Shown here piece after piece: positions 1 to 5,099 of a DNA stretch of 5,128 nt. Under the pieces are notes generated by a model. That model did not search any database. It saw only the letters and a list, made by a program, of their open reading frames with translations, and was not told the origin of the DNA. The position numbers and the translations under genes are program-made. The DNA comes from CAZDRI01 sp964508055 (GTDB lineage Bacteria > Pseudomonadota > Gammaproteobacteria > PS1 > Pseudothioglobaceae): NCBI GenBank assembly GCA_964508055.1, contig CAZDRI010000052.1, forward strand, positions 1-5,128. The letters are read 5' to 3'. Each line of letters starts with the position of its first letter. Position 1 is the first letter of the stretch.

Positions 1-200
1 ATTTTATTAATATTACAGATACCGTAATTGATAATAAAAAAATATTTTTTGTAGGAGTTCCTAAAGATAGCATACCTTCTATTGACAAGCCTAAATTTAT
101 AAATGTCACTGATAATGATGGTAATAAAATTCCGTATTTCAAATCATTTTGGTTCGCATAGCAGGCGCTTCATCTAGACACGCTATTATATAAAAAGTAA
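1..200 (+). pseudogene. 3' remnant of a DUF3179-type protein gene, interrupted by an amber codon
   Basis: Reading from base 3, the frame stays open to a TAG at 159-161. Its first half contains VGVPKDSIPSIDKPKFI, which resembles the start of the DUF3179 domain (typically a GGpPKDGIPaIdnPKF pattern). Only about 10 residues later it reads FKSFWFA and stops. Past the TAG the same frame gives QALHLDTLLYKK and a TAA at 198-200. Read with Trp in place of the stop, this becomes FWFAWQALHLDTLLYKK, very like the FWFAWxAFHPDT ending I recall for this family. A single G-to-A change (TGG to TAG) explains the stop. The long central part of the domain, with its YCPLCG-like stretch, is absent between the two conserved pieces, so an internal deletion of perhaps 200 codons is inferred. 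The family has no firmly established function. The 5' end lies outside the window. Family assignment is from remembered motifs. Confidence 0.66.
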
Positions 201-205
201 AACAA

Positions 206-214
206 TGATATAAT
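206..214 (+). promoter_or_regulatory. Extended -10 promoter element upstream of htpX
   Basis: TG at 206-207, one base, then TATAAT at 209-214 form a perfect extended -10 for the vegetative sigma factor. No good -35 hexamer lies 16-18 nt upstream (TTATAT around 186-191 is weak), which an extended -10 can tolerate. Transcription would begin near 221, giving a leader of roughly 64 nt before htpX. The region is very AT-rich, so chance matches are common. Confidence 0.5.
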
Positions 215-230
215 TTCAAACCTTGAAATT
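212..230. promoter_or_regulatory. 8-bp perfect inverted repeat overlapping the -10, possible operator
   Basis: AATTTCAA (212-219) and TTGAAATT (223-230) are exact reverse complements separated by three bases. The element starts inside the TATAAT and runs past the predicted start site, where a repressor would block transcription. It could also be a small hairpin at the 5' end of the mRNA, or simply reflect the heat-shock-like box described separately. No regulator can be named from this sequence. Confidence 0.35.
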
Positions 231-248
231 AAGAGAATAAAGCAATAT
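221..248 (+). promoter_or_regulatory. Candidate sigma-32 (heat-shock) promoter of htpX
   Basis: CCTTGAA at 221-227 matches the core of the sigma-32 -35 consensus (CTTGAA). After a 13-nt spacer, AGCAATAT at 241-248 matches CCCCATNT only in part: one C of the C-tract plus the AT-rich half. The spacing suits sigma-32 promoters. htpX is a known heat-shock gene in Escherichia coli, which makes the site plausible, but the -10 is degenerate in this AT-rich DNA. TATAAT at 250-255 lies too far (21 nt) from TTGAAA to pair with it as a standard promoter. Confidence 0.3.
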
Positions 249-272
249 CTATAATTTATATTAATTTTATTT

Positions 273-278
273 AAGGGG
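273..278 (+). promoter_or_regulatory. Shine-Dalgarno sequence of htpX
   Basis: AAGGGG sits six bases upstream of the ATG at 285, the normal spacing. It fixes the htpX start. It is the only clear Shine-Dalgarno in the window; the downstream operon genes and brnT lack a comparable one. Confidence 0.7.
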
Positions 279-284
279 TAAATA

Positions 285-1184
285 ATGAAAAGAATTTTTC
301 TATTTTTAGCTACTAATATCGCTATTATGATTGTGCTGAGTATTACTTTGCGCATCTTAGGAGTAGAAAGTTTATTACAAGAAAATGGCTCTGATTTAAA
401 CATAAATGCTTTGGTAATTTTCTCTGGAATATTTGGTTTTGGAGGTGCTTTTATATCTTTAGCTATGTCTAAATGGATGGCTAAAAAAATGACTGGCGCT
501 AAAGTAATAACAACTGCTCAAACTTCTGAAGAAAAATGGTTATTAGATATTGTTAAAAAACAAGCTAAAATCGTAGGCATTAAAATGCCTGAAGTAGCAA
601 TATTTCCAACTCAAGATATGAATGCATTTGCAACAGGAGCTAATAAAAATAACGCCTTAGTCGCTATAAGTCAAGGTTTGTTAAGAGGTATGGATAAAGG
701 TGAGGTTGAAGCTGTAGTTGGACATGAAATGTCTCATGTTGCTAATGGTGATATGGTAACTCTTACTTTAATTCAAGGAGTAGTAAATACTTTTGTTATT
801 TTCTTCTCAAGAGTAATAGGACATATTGTAGATAGAGTTATACTCAAAAATGAAAGAGGCTATGGTATTGGTTATTTTTTAACTACAATATTTGCTCAAA
901 TTGTATTATCTATATTAGCTTCAATAATAATAATGTGGTTTTCTAGAAAAAGAGAATATATAGCAGATACTGGCGGCGCAGACTTAGCTGGAACTCATAA
1001 TATGATTGGTGCATTAAGAAGATTACAACAATATGCTCCCCAAGCTTTACCTGAGCAGATGGCTGCTTTTGGTATAAGTGGGGATAAAGCAGCTGATTTA
1101 TTTAGGTCACATCCAAAAATTGAAGATAGAATCAAAGCTTTAGAAATTAGAGAACAAAGACTATTAAATAATCGTAATGATTGA
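285..1184 (+). CDS. htpX: Membrane zinc metalloprotease HtpX (M48 family)
   Basis: HtpX is an inner-membrane zinc endopeptidase that cleaves misfolded membrane proteins on the cytoplasmic side, overlapping in role with FtsH. The 299-residue protein is of normal family length. It has N-terminal hydrophobic segments at about 4-25 and 42-62 and two further ones at about 158-180 and 196-219. The zinc-binding HEMSH motif is at 147-151 (His147, His151, catalytic Glu148), and the third zinc ligand is probably Glu224 in RKREYIAD. INAFATGA-like and FGFGG motifs conserved in proteobacterial HtpX are present (NAFATGA 113-119, FGFGGAF 50-56). The start is set by a Shine-Dalgarno at 273-278. It is the first gene of the operon, and its TGA overlaps the ATG of map. 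Its promoter region holds an extended -10 and a possible heat-shock box. All catalytic residues are intact, so it should be active. Confidence 0.96.
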   Translation: MKRIFLFLATNIAIMIVLSITLRILGVESLLQENGSDLNINALVIFSGIFGFGGAFISLAMSKWMAKKMTGAKVITTAQTSEEKWLLDIVKKQAKIVGIKMPEVAIFPTQDMNAFATGANKNNALVAISQGLLRGMDKGEVEAVVGHEMSHVANGDMVTLTLIQGVVNTFVIFFSRVIGHIVDRVILKNERGYGIGYFLTTIFAQIVLSILASIIIMWFSRKREYIADTGGADLAGTHNMIGALRRLQQYAPQALPEQMAAFGISGDKAADLFRSHPKIEDRIKALEIREQRLLNNRND

Positions 1185-1969
1185 TGGCTATCAGCATTAA
1201 AACTCAATCTGAGATAGCCAAAATGCGCAGCGCAGGTAAACTTGCAGCTCAAGTATTAGATATGATTGCACCATATGTAAAAGCAGGTGTAACTACTGAT
1301 GAATTAGATAAAATTTGTCATGATTATATTGTAAATGAGCTTGATGCTGTGCCTGCTCCACTAAATTATAGAGGTTTTCCAAAATCAATATGCACTTCAA
1401 TAAATAATGTTGTTTGTCACGGCATTCCAAGTGCTAGAAGGTTAAAAAAAGGCGATATTATAAATATTGATATAACCGTTATCAAAGATGGCTACCATGG
1501 CGATACTTCTAAAATGTTTTTAGTAGGTAAAACTAATATTAAAGCTCAAAAGATATGTCGCATTGCTTATGAATGTTTATTAGAAGGTATAAATGTAGTC
1601 AAATCTGGAGTATATCTTAATGAAATTGGTAGAGCAATTGAAGCTCATGCTAAAAAAAATAACTGCTCAGTAGTGAGAGATTATTGCGGGCACGGTATTG
1701 GCATTAATTTTCACGAACAGCCGCAAGTTGTCCATTATGACAACAAAGAAGATAATGGTCCAATATTAGAAGAAGGTATGACATTTACCATAGAACCTAT
1801 GATAAATTTAGGTGGTTATGAAGTTATTACCTCAAAACATGATAATTGGACTGTAACTACTAAAGATAGGTCTTTATCTGCCCAATGGGAACACACAATT
1901 TTAGTAACTAAAAATGGCTGTGATATACTCACAAAAAGAGATGAAGAAGTTTTTAGGGTAAAATATTAA
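1184..1969 (+). CDS. map: Type I methionine aminopeptidase
   Basis: Map removes the initiator methionine from new proteins as they leave the ribosome, using two divalent metal ions. From the ATG at 1184 the product is 261 residues, close to the E. coli enzyme and without an N-terminal extension. Expected metal ligands are visible: Asp96 (in INID), Asp107 (in YHGD), His170 (in CGHGIG), Glu204 (in TIEP) and Glu236 (in QWEH). The catalytic histidines His79 (in CHGIP) and His177 (in FHEQP) are also present. An in-frame TTG at 1181 could add one residue, but the ATG overlapping the htpX stop (TGATG) is the better start and implies translational coupling. No Shine-Dalgarno is evident. Linkage of map to htpX differs from the common placement near rpsB or in ribosomal protein clusters. 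Confidence 0.96.
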   Translation: MAISIKTQSEIAKMRSAGKLAAQVLDMIAPYVKAGVTTDELDKICHDYIVNELDAVPAPLNYRGFPKSICTSINNVVCHGIPSARRLKKGDIINIDITVIKDGYHGDTSKMFLVGKTNIKAQKICRIAYECLLEGINVVKSGVYLNEIGRAIEAHAKKNNCSVVRDYCGHGIGINFHEQPQVVHYDNKEDNGPILEEGMTFTIEPMINLGGYEVITSKHDNWTVTTKDRSLSAQWEHTILVTKNGCDILTKRDEEVFRVKY

Positions 1970-1992
1970 CATTTTGAACTCTTAATAAAACT

Positions 1993-2241
1993 ATGCCTAT
2001 ATACGAATACAAATGCACAAATTGTGATAACCATATTGAAAAATTACAAAAGGTAGCTGATGCAGAGCTTACTTTCTGTGAAAAGTGCAATACTGATAGC
2101 CTAAAAAAAATCATATCTCAATCTGGGTTTCAGTTAAAAGGTAGTGGATGGTATGCAACAGATTTTAAAGATAATAATAAAAAATCAGAAACAAAAAATC
2201 CACCTCCTTGTAGCTCAAGTGGTAGTTGTCCGCATCAATGA
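1993..2241 (+). CDS. FmdB-family zinc-ribbon protein
   Basis: This small protein of 82 residues opens with MPIYEYKC, the hallmark start of FmdB-type regulatory zinc-ribbon proteins. Two CxxC pairs, Cys8/Cys11 and Cys29/Cys32, should bind one zinc ion. They are followed by a conserved GFQLKGSGWYATDF stretch (45-58) and a flexible Lys/Asn/Ser-rich tail ending in two more cysteines (73 and 79). The family is named after a putative regulator at a formamidase/amidase locus, but its biochemical role is not settled; nucleic-acid or protein binding is only an inference. It lies 23 nt after map with no clear Shine-Dalgarno, and its TGA overlaps the start of the DUF502 gene (ATGA). The trio with DUF502 and aspS is one I recall as common in gamma- and betaproteobacteria. 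Confidence 0.9.
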   Translation: MPIYEYKCTNCDNHIEKLQKVADAELTFCEKCNTDSLKKIISQSGFQLKGSGWYATDFKDNNKKSETKNPPPCSSSGSCPHQ

Positions 2242-2855
2242 AAAAATTACGCTATTATTTAATTTCTGGATTGTTATTTTGGCTGCCATTAGGGGTAACA
2301 GTCTTATTTATTAAAGTTGTAGTTGAATCTTTAGATAATATAGTTCCAGCAGCATATCGTCCTGAACAATTATTTGGCTTTAATATTCCTGGTTTTGGAG
2401 TAATCTTTGTTTTTATTATAATTTTAATTACTGGAGTATTAATAGCTAATCTCTTAGGTAAAAAATTAGTTGAATTGTGGGAAAAACTATTAAATAAAAT
2501 TCCTGGATTTCGCAGTATTTATAATGCAATAAAACAACTATCATCATCATTATTAACCTCATCAAATGATAATTTTAAAAAAGCATTATTAATAGAATAT
2601 CCTCGCAAAGGTTTGTGGACTATAGCTTTTCAAACAGGTGATTATAAAGGCGAGGTTGAAGAGTATATTGGGGAAGAAATAATTAATATTTATGTCCCAA
2701 CTACTCCTAACCCTACTTCTGGTTTTTTTATTATGCTGCCAAAAAAAGATGTAAAAGAATTAGATATGAGCATAGACCAAGCTTTTAAATTAATAATATC
2801 AACAGGGATAATAACTCCTGAGTCTAAAAAAATTAAAATTAAAAAGAGTAAATAA
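2238..2855 (+). CDS. DUF502 family inner-membrane protein
   Basis: The protein has 205 residues from the ATG at 2238, which overlaps the previous stop in ATGA. An in-frame TTG at 2226 would add four residues but is a less likely start. Two transmembrane helices are predicted at about 5-28 and 52-72, with a short loop between them. A soluble C-terminal domain of about 130 residues follows. Family landmarks are the LLNKIPGFRSIYNAIKQ stretch (84-100) after helix two and VPTTPNPTSGF (153-163). The tail (196-205) is very lysine-rich. DUF502 proteins have no established function; the conserved link to aspS and the zinc-ribbon gene suggests co-expression, not a proven pathway. It sits five nucleotides ahead of aspS, so the two are almost certainly cotranscribed. 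Confidence 0.9.
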   Translation: MKKLRYYLISGLLFWLPLGVTVLFIKVVVESLDNIVPAAYRPEQLFGFNIPGFGVIFVFIIILITGVLIANLLGKKLVELWEKLLNKIPGFRSIYNAIKQLSSSLLTSSNDNFKKALLIEYPRKGLWTIAFQTGDYKGEVEEYIGEEIINIYVPTTPNPTSGFFIMLPKKDVKELDMSIDQAFKLIISTGIITPESKKIKIKKSK

Positions 2856-2860
2856 TAAAT

Positions 2861-4618
2861 ATGAGAACAAATTATTGTGGTGAACTAACTAAAAAAAATA
2901 TAGATGAAATAGTAACATTGTGTGGTTGGGTAAATAGAAGGCGTGATCACGGAGGTGTGATATTTTTTGACCTAAGGGATAAAAAAGGCATAGTTCAAAT
3001 TGTGCTAAACCCAGAGTTAGGTAAAACTTTTAATATTGCTGAAACTGTGCGTAATGAATATGTCCTAAAAATTACTGGGAAAGTGATATATCGTGGAGAT
3101 GAGGCTATAAATACTAATATTCCAACTGGTGAAATTGAAGTTATAGTAAGTGATTTAGAGATTTTAAATACCTCAAGCTCTATTCCTTTTCAATTGGATG
3201 CTACAGATACTTCTGAAGAAGTCCGCCTTAAATACCGTTATCTTGACTTGCGTAGAGATAATATGCAAAAAAACTTAAAATTAAGAGATAAAGTAAGTCA
3301 ATATTTAAGAAACTTTATGGCAGCAAATGATTTCTTAGATATTGAAACGCCTTTTTTAACCAAAGCAACTCCTGAAGGTGCAAGAGATTATTTAGTCCCA
3401 TCAAGAACTTATCCTGGTAATTTCTTTGCTCTACCGCAATCACCACAAATATTTAAACAATTATTAATGATGGCTGGTTTTGAAAAATATTATCAAATTG
3501 TTAGATGTTTTAGAGATGAAGATTTGCGTGCCGATAGACAACCTGAATTTACTCAATTAGATATTGAAATATCTTTTGTTGATGAAAAAGATATTATGAT
3601 ATTAATGGAAAATATGATAAAAGGTTTGTTTAAAGAAACTATAAATATTGATTTAGCCGCCAATTTCCCCCAACTTACTTACGATGAAGCAATTTTAAAA
3701 TATGGTATAGATAGACCTGACTTAAGGATACCTTTAGAGTTAGTTGAAGTAGGGAGCTTAATGCAAAAAGTTGATTTTAAAGTATTTGCAACTCCAGCTA
3801 ATGATACAAATAGTAGAGTGGCTGCTCTTAAAATACCTAATGGTGCCAGCTTAACTCGCAGGCAAATTGATGACTATACTCAATTTGTAAGCACATATGG
3901 TGCTAAGGGATTAGCTTATATAAAAGTTAATAAAGATGGTCTTCAATCACCAATTTTAAAATTCTTAGCTGCTGATATAGTAGCTGAGATTGTCAAAAAA
4001 GTTGATGCAAAAGTAGGAGATTTAATATTCTTTGGGGCTGATAAGAAAAAAATTGTTAATGAATCACTTGCAAATTTACGCGAAAAAATAGCTGAAGATT
4101 TAAACTTATATACTAAAAAATGGGCTCCAGTGTGGATAGTTGATTTTCCGATGTTTGAAAGAGATGAAAATAATAACCTAACTGCAATACATCACCCATT
4201 TACTGCACCAAAATGCAGTGCAGAAGAATTAGAAGAACAAATTAATAAATCTAAAAATGTGCCATCAAGAGCTTATGACTTAGTAATAAATGGTAATGAA
4301 GTTGGCGGTGGCTCTATCCGTATTCATAAAGGTAATATGCAGCAATTAGTATTTAAATTATTAGGTATTGATGAAAAAGAGATTGCAAATAAATTTGGAT
4401 TTTTACTGCAAGGCTTAAAATACGGTTGCCCTCCTCACGGTGGTATAGCTTTTGGATTAGATAGATTAGTTATGTTATTAAGTGGTGCAGATTCTATTCG
4501 CGAAGTAATAGCATTTCCTAAAACTCAAACTGCAGCTTGCCTCTTGACTGAAGCCCCGACAGAAGTTAGCATAACACAACTAAGAGAATTAGGCATTCAA
4601 GCAAAAATTAATAGTTAG
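2861..4618 (+). CDS. aspS: Aspartyl-tRNA synthetase, bacterial type, probably non-discriminating
   Basis: AspRS charges tRNA with aspartate using ATP. The 585-residue length fits the bacterial class IIb enzyme. It has an N-terminal anticodon-binding OB fold (about 1-105), a class II catalytic core with a bacterial GAD insertion (about 290-400) and a C-terminal extension. Motif 2 is seen as FRDEDLRADRQPEFTQLD (217-234), and motif 3 as GGIAFGLDRL (527-536) with Arg535. The flipping-loop region PSRTYPGNFFALPQSPQ (180-196) is intact. In RRRDHGG, His30 replaces the Leu of the discriminating E. coli enzyme; His at this site is associated with the non-discriminating form of Pseudomonas aeruginosa, which also charges tRNA(Asn). 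It is the last gene of the operon, starts 5 nt after the DUF502 stop and is followed by a terminator-like hairpin. No clear Shine-Dalgarno is visible. Confidence 0.97.
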   Translation: MRTNYCGELTKKNIDEIVTLCGWVNRRRDHGGVIFFDLRDKKGIVQIVLNPELGKTFNIAETVRNEYVLKITGKVIYRGDEAINTNIPTGEIEVIVSDLEILNTSSSIPFQLDATDTSEEVRLKYRYLDLRRDNMQKNLKLRDKVSQYLRNFMAANDFLDIETPFLTKATPEGARDYLVPSRTYPGNFFALPQSPQIFKQLLMMAGFEKYYQIVRCFRDEDLRADRQPEFTQLDIEISFVDEKDIMILMENMIKGLFKETINIDLAANFPQLTYDEAILKYGIDRPDLRIPLELVEVGSLMQKVDFKVFATPANDTNSRVAALKIPNGASLTRRQIDDYTQFVSTYGAKGLAYIKVNKDGLQSPILKFLAADIVAEIVKKVDAKVGDLIFFGADKKKIVNESLANLREKIAEDLNLYTKKWAPVWIVDFPMFERDENNNLTAIHHPFTAPKCSAEELEEQINKSKNVPSRAYDLVINGNEVGGGSIRIHKGNMQQLVFKLLGIDEKEIANKFGFLLQGLKYGCPPHGGIAFGLDRLVMLLSGADSIREVIAFPKTQTAACLLTEAPTEVSITQLRELGIQAKINS

Positions 4619-4637
4619 AGCAGAAGACTGTCTGCAG

Positions 4638-4670
4638 CTTTTGTCTGACAAGAGTATATTTTATTTTTTT
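4638..4670 (+). terminator. Rho-independent terminator candidate after aspS
   Basis: CTTTTGT (4638-4644) can pair with ACAAGAG (4648-4654) in a 7-bp stem with one T-G wobble and a CTG loop. A T-rich tract (4655-4670, ending in seven T) follows directly. It lies 19 nt past the aspS stop, where an operon end is expected. The stem is short and A/U-rich, so it may be weak. An alternative upstream hairpin pairs GCAGA (4620-4624) with TCTGC (4631-4635) but has no T-tract of its own. Confidence 0.5.
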
Positions 4671-4696
4671 CGTTCCCAAGCTCCTGCTTGGGAATG
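4671..4696. repeat. REP-like palindrome, full copy A
   Basis: The left arm CGTTCCCAAGC (4671-4681), the loop TCCT and the right arm GCTTGGGAATG (4686-4696) form an 11-bp hairpin with one G-T wobble from a C-to-T change in the right arm. It directly follows the T-run of the aspS terminator. The type resembles short extragenic palindromes that I recall in several gammaproteobacteria and cyanobacteria. Confidence 0.85.
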
Positions 4697-4724
4697 CGCA
4701 CCTAAGTAAGCAATTATATCCTTT

Positions 4725-4739
4725 CGTTCCCAAGCTTTT
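4725..4739. repeat. REP-like half copy B (left arm only)
   Basis: CGTTCCCAAGC at 4725-4735 is an exact copy of the left arm, followed by TTTT and then by copy C with no right arm of its own. TTTCGTTCCCAAGC occurs exactly three times (starting at 4668, 4722 and 4737), the last two as a 15-nt-period tandem. This points to local duplication or to insertion of copy C into an older element. Confidence 0.8.
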
Positions 4740-4765
4740 CGTTCCCAAGCAGGAGCTTAGGAACG
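4740..4765. repeat. REP-like palindrome, full copy C, inverted relative to copy A
   Basis: The left arm CGTTCCCAAGC (4740-4750), the loop AGGA and the right arm GCTTAGGAACG (4755-4765) pair over 11 positions with one C-A mismatch. The loop AGGA is the reverse complement of copy A's TCCT, so copy C is the same element in the opposite orientation. Copies A and C match as an inverted repeat at 24 of 26 positions and could also form one long hairpin across 4671-4765. Confidence 0.85.
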
Positions 4766-4779
4766 AGTTGAAAGAGAGG

Positions 4780-4803
4780 AAAAGGGACGCTACTCTTTTT
4801 TTT
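4780..4803 (+). terminator. Second terminator-like hairpin upstream of brnT
   Basis: AAAAGGG (4780-4786) pairs with CTCTTTT (4793-4799), seven pairs with one G-T wobble and an ACGCTA loop. Four more T follow (4800-4803). On the opposite strand the same stem is followed by a pyrimidine-rich stretch, so it could work in both directions. It may stop read-through from the aspS operon into brnT. The short remaining T-tract lowers confidence. Confidence 0.38.
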
Positions 4804-4810
4804 GTAATAA

Positions 4811-4833
4811 AACACAGAATTATAAAATGTGTT
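4811..4833. promoter_or_regulatory. Inverted repeat in the brnT promoter, possible autoregulatory operator
   Basis: AACACA (4811-4816) and TGTGTT (4828-4833) are exact reverse complements with 11 bp between them, about one helical turn centre to centre. The right arm overlaps the extended -10. BrnT-BrnA complexes are known to repress their own promoter through the ribbon-helix-helix antitoxin BrnA, so an operator here is reasonable. The binding site itself is inferred. Confidence 0.35.
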
Positions 4834-4838
4834 AAAAT
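4830..4838 (+). promoter_or_regulatory. Extended -10 promoter of brnT
   Basis: TG at 4830-4831, one base, then TAAAAT at 4833-4838 make an extended -10. A start site 6-8 bases downstream falls at 4844-4846, on or next to the brnT ATG at 4845. There is no evident -35 at the right spacing and no Shine-Dalgarno between this element and the ATG. Confidence 0.42.
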
Positions 4839-4844
4839 TTAGCG

Positions 4845-5099
4845 ATGAATTTTGAATGGGATTCGAATAAAGAAAAACTCAATATTAAAAAACACGGTGT
4901 AACATTTGAACAAGCTTCTTATGTATTCTCAGACCAATTTGCATTAAGTATATATGATGATAAACATTATGGCGTTGAAAACAGATGGATTATGTTAGGC
5001 AAGTCTTTAAATGAAAATTTATTATTAGTTGTGCATACATTTAAAGACGAAGATGAAGAGTTGGTGCGAATAATTAGTCAATCCTTAAAAAGAGTATAA
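4845..5099 (+). CDS. brnT: BrnT-family toxin (RelE-like ribonuclease), shortened C-terminus
   Basis: BrnT toxins are small RelE-fold ribonucleases that cut RNA and stop translation; they are neutralised by BrnA, usually encoded just downstream. The 84-residue product has the family pattern: FEWDSNKEKLNIKKHGVTFEQA (3-24), VFSD (27-30), the ExRWxMLGKS region (45-54), the VVHTF strand (62-66) and RIIS (75-78). Known members normally continue as RIISARKATKxE and end with a tyrosine-containing tail. Here the sequence becomes QSLKRV and stops, so the conserved ARKAT segment is lost or diverged. No brnA start is visible in the last 29 nt of the window. The ATG at 4845 fits the family N-terminus exactly, although no Shine-Dalgarno precedes it. 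The gene may be a weakened or decaying toxin; activity is uncertain. Its place beside REP-like repeats suggests accessory DNA. Confidence 0.85.
   Translation: MNFEWDSNKEKLNIKKHGVTFEQASYVFSDQFALSIYDDKHYGVENRWIMLGKSLNENLLLVVHTFKDEDEELVRIISQSLKRV

Noticed and set aside
170..403. Open frame of 77 codons on the minus strand across the htpX promoter and 5' end
   Set aside because: It lies antisense to the promoter and start of htpX, has low-complexity Ile/Phe/Asn content typical of AT-rich noise, and shows no recognisable motif.
1181..1183. TTG as the start codon of map
   Set aside because: It adds one residue only. The ATG at 1184 overlaps the htpX stop and gives the normal enzyme N-terminus.
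995..1252. Open frame of 85 codons on the minus strand under the htpX-map junction
   Set aside because: It is fully antisense to two strongly conserved genes and has no family resemblance or upstream signals; it is a coding shadow.
2103..2110. Run of eight A in the zinc-ribbon gene (and another at 1652-1659 in map) as a programmed frameshift site
   Set aside because: Both reading frames continue intact with conserved residues on either side, so no shift is needed; such runs are common in AT-rich genes.
2226..2228. TTG as the start codon of the DUF502 gene
   Set aside because: The ATG at 2238 forms the usual ATGA overlap and gives a typical MKKLRYYLISG start; the upstream four residues lie within the zinc-ribbon gene's end.
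4620..4635. GCAGA / TCTGC hairpin right after the aspS stop as the terminator
   Set aside because: Its stem is five pairs with a six-base loop and it is not followed by a T-tract; the hairpin at 4638-4654 with its T-rich tail is a better candidate.
4671..4765. CRISPR array suggested by three spaced copies of CGTTCCCAAGC
   Set aside because: Copies are only 11-26 bp, unevenly spaced, in mixed orientation, and one is adjacent to the next with a 4-nt gap; no spacer regularity or cas gene is present.
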